Position numbers and translations under genes: made by a program. Source: Acidocella aminolytica 101 = DSM 11237 (GTDB taxonomy: Bacteria; Pseudomonadota; Alphaproteobacteria; Acetobacterales; Acetobacteraceae). From it: 64,000 bases of DNA. Location: the NCBI RefSeq assembly GCF_900129125.1, contig NZ_FQVJ01000015.1:1-64000 (forward strand), in the 5' to 3' direction. This document shows positions 62,656 through 64,000 of this stretch, piece after piece. Every line of letters starts with the position of its first letter. The stretch's first letter is position 1. The notes under the pieces are model-generated. The model did not search any database. It had not been told where the DNA came from and saw nothing but the letters and a program-made list of their open reading frames with translations.

Positions 62656-63459
62656 TTATTTGGCACGGCTTTCCAGCCGGTCTGCGCGAAGCCTTTCACG
62701 CTTGTCCGTGAGGCGGAAAATCGCAACGTACACCGCCGCGAAAGCTCCCAGGCAATTCCCGCCAACAATCAAAAACATCAGCAGAATCTGATATTTTGCG
62801 GCGGCGATCGGGTCCATGCCCGCGAGCAACTGGCCGGTCATGATACCGGGCAGCGTGATAATCCCTGCCGCGCTCATTACATTAATTGTCGGGATCAAAG
62901 CCATGCGGATAGACCGCACCGCCGCCCCCTGTAACGCGACATACCGGCCTTCACCCAGCGCCAGCCGCGCCTCGATGGAAGCACGCTCCCGCCGCACCAT
63001 GCCGAAAAAACTATTCAGCGATAGGCTCACCGCATTCATTACATTACCCAGCAGAATGCCGGCCAAAGGCAGGGCCTCACGCGCATCGTACCAGGGCGAT
63101 GGCCGCAGCGCGGTTGTCAAAGCCAGCACGGTGACAATTAGCGTGGAAGGCACAATCGCACTGCCTGCCGTCAATAGTTGCCATGCGCGCGGCAAGCGAT
63201 ATTCCTGCCGAGCCCCCACCTCATAGCTGGCGGCGGCGGCCATGGCGGCGGCCGCCAGTAGTGTCAGCCAGACATTTGAGCTTTCAAAAATTAGCCGCAG
63301 CACAAAGCCAACCAGCAAAAGCTGCACCACCATCCGCACCGCCGCGATCAGCAGCGCCCGGTGCACCTGGAGCGACAATATCAAAGACAAAGCCGCGCAG
63401 AGTAAAATCAGCGACGAGGTAATACCAAGGCTGGCGGGCGACAAATTCACAGGATTCAT
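62656..63459 (-). CDS. fetB: FetB-like ABC permease (UPF0014, YbbM family)
   Basis: 267 residues, about seven membrane segments. LILLCAALSLILSLQVHRALLIAAVRMVVQLLLVGFVLRLIFE, AGILLGNVMNAVSLSLNSFFGMV, and IRMALIPTINVMSAAGIITLPGIMTGQLLAGMDPIAAAKYQILLMFLIVG match FetB proteins. In Escherichia coli FetAB is linked to iron export and oxidative-stress resistance. The ATG overlaps the FetA-like stop by 4 bases. The TonB-dependent receptor follows after a 117-base gap. Confidence 0.85.
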   Translation of the reverse strand: MNPVNLSPASLGITSSLILLCAALSLILSLQVHRALLIAAVRMVVQLLLVGFVLRLIFESSNVWLTLLAAAAMAAAASYEVGARQEYRLPRAWQLLTAGSAIVPSTLIVTVLALTTALRPSPWYDAREALPLAGILLGNVMNAVSLSLNSFFGMVRRERASIEARLALGEGRYVALQGAAVRSIRMALIPTINVMSAAGIITLPGIMTGQLLAGMDPIAAAKYQILLMFLIVGGNCLGAFAAVYVAIFRLTDKRERLRADRLESRAK

Positions 63460-64000
63460 ACGATGATCTCCGCCAGACAGCCGGATGTCATCACATACCG
63501 CCGATGCGCAATCCGTCGCGCCTGCGCTTCGTTATGCGTGACCACTACCAGCCCCATTCCGGTCGTGGTCAACTGCGCCAGCAGCGCTTCCATGCGTAGA
63601 GTCGAAGCCTCATCCAGCGCGGAGGAGGGCTCATCCAGCAACAAAACCCGGGGCTCGCGGATCACGGCGCGAATTAGCGCCATGCGCTGCCGTTCCCCGG
63701 TGGAAAGCTGACTCACTGGTGCATCCAGCAGTTTTTCCTGCAGGCCAAGTCGCGGCAGTAGCGCTAAGGCGGCCTCGGCCGGGCGCATATGCGGGCGGAC
63801 TTGTTCCGCCCACCAACCCGGTTCCGCCGGATTATAAATCACCTGCCGGCGCCAATGCGGCGCGGGCATGGACGCGCGTGAGACGCCGTGTAGTGAAACA
63901 TCGCCGTGGTTTTCATCAAGATCCGCGACCATCCGCAGCAGCAGACTTTTCCCGATCCCGGATGCGCCTGAAATCACAACACATTCACCCGCCGCGAGGG
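63456..64000 (-). CDS. fetA: FetA-like ABC ATP-binding protein (continues past right edge)
   Basis: The frame continues to the edge: LAAGECVVISGASGIGKSLLLRMVADLD carries Walker A. Later, VSQLSTGERQRMALIRAVIREPRVLLLDEPSSALDE has signature and Walker B, and VVVTHNEAQARRIAHRR the H-loop. The Q-loop region is WRRQVIYNPAEPGWW; FetA-type proteins often have this. The N-terminal beta strands are missing, so the start lies outside. Pairs with FetB. Confidence 0.82.
   Translation of the reverse strand, partial: LAAGECVVISGASGIGKSLLLRMVADLDENHGDVSLHGVSRASMPAPHWRRQVIYNPAEPGWWAEQVRPHMRPAEAALALLPRLGLQEKLLDAPVSQLSTGERQRMALIRAVIREPRVLLLDEPSSALDEASTLRMEALLAQLTTTGMGLVVVTHNEAQARRIAHRRYVMTSGCLAEIIV

Noticed and set aside
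1-64000. Search by eye for tRNA, rRNA, CRISPR, prophage or defence genes
   Set aside because: Nothing with convincing structure or motifs was recognised; a covariance or HMM search was not possible here.

Overview
The window looks like the replication-origin region of an alphaproteobacterial chromosome, most likely from the Acetobacteraceae (an Acidocella- or Acidiphilium-like acidophile is my guess). The grounds are gene order and protein character: hemE / oriC / ppsR as in Caulobacter and Rickettsia, mnmG-rsmG-parA-parB with parS sites close by, a complete-looking aerobic cob set, and high G+C. The genus is inference; family and gene assignments rest on motifs read directly in the translations.

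Layout. 1-0.3 kb: the 5' end of an IS630-type transposase gene; the element has cut the end off a LysE/RhtB exporter gene that also carries a frameshift. 0.8-4 kb (minus): heme genes hemE-hemH-HAD hydrolase-hemJ. 3.97-4.24 kb: probable oriC with several DnaA boxes. 4.2-10.2 kb (plus): ppsR-like regulator, a divergent SDR, leuS, lptE, holA. 10.2-16.2 kb (minus): chemoreceptor, two parS sites, then parB, parA, rsmG and mnmG. 16.4-18.7 kb (plus): DUF1285, CoA-type NUDIX, CCA-adding enzyme. 18.7-34 kb: cobalamin island. cobO-cobQ run leftward; a cobalamin riboswitch with a terminator precedes a rightward DUF1636-cobW-cobN-cobG-cobH-cobI-cobJ-(cobK inverted)-cobL-cobE-cobM-cobB-cobF series, mostly joined by 1- to 4-base overlaps. 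The presence of cobG and cobF marks the oxygen-dependent pathway. 34-36.1 kb: nitric oxide module (nsrR, group III truncated haemoglobin, hmp) with an NsrR-type operator. 36.1-40.8 kb (minus): AI-2E-type permease, CaCA exchanger and P2-type cation ATPase, probably a cation-efflux operon. 41-43 kb: a 64-residue protein and a frameshifted membrane protein in a lower-G+C stretch. 43-45 kb: divergent EamA transporter and AraC regulator. 45-53.6 kb: RND efflux operon (OMF-MFP-RND-beta-propeller) with a divergent two-component system. 53.6-64 kb (minus): iron region with FetAB-like ABC, TonB-dependent receptor, ExbB-ExbD-TonB, Fe3+-type ABC importer, a duplicated ExxE membrane protein and a 55-residue membrane protein.

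How it fits together: oriC at about 4.1 kb and parS sites at 12.2 kb (plus a parS-like site inside cobN at 25.1 kb) form a normal origin/centromere domain. Metal and tetrapyrrole handling dominates the rest: heme synthesis, corrin synthesis, iron import and metal efflux. No CRISPR array, rRNA or tRNA gene was recognised, and no defence system was found.
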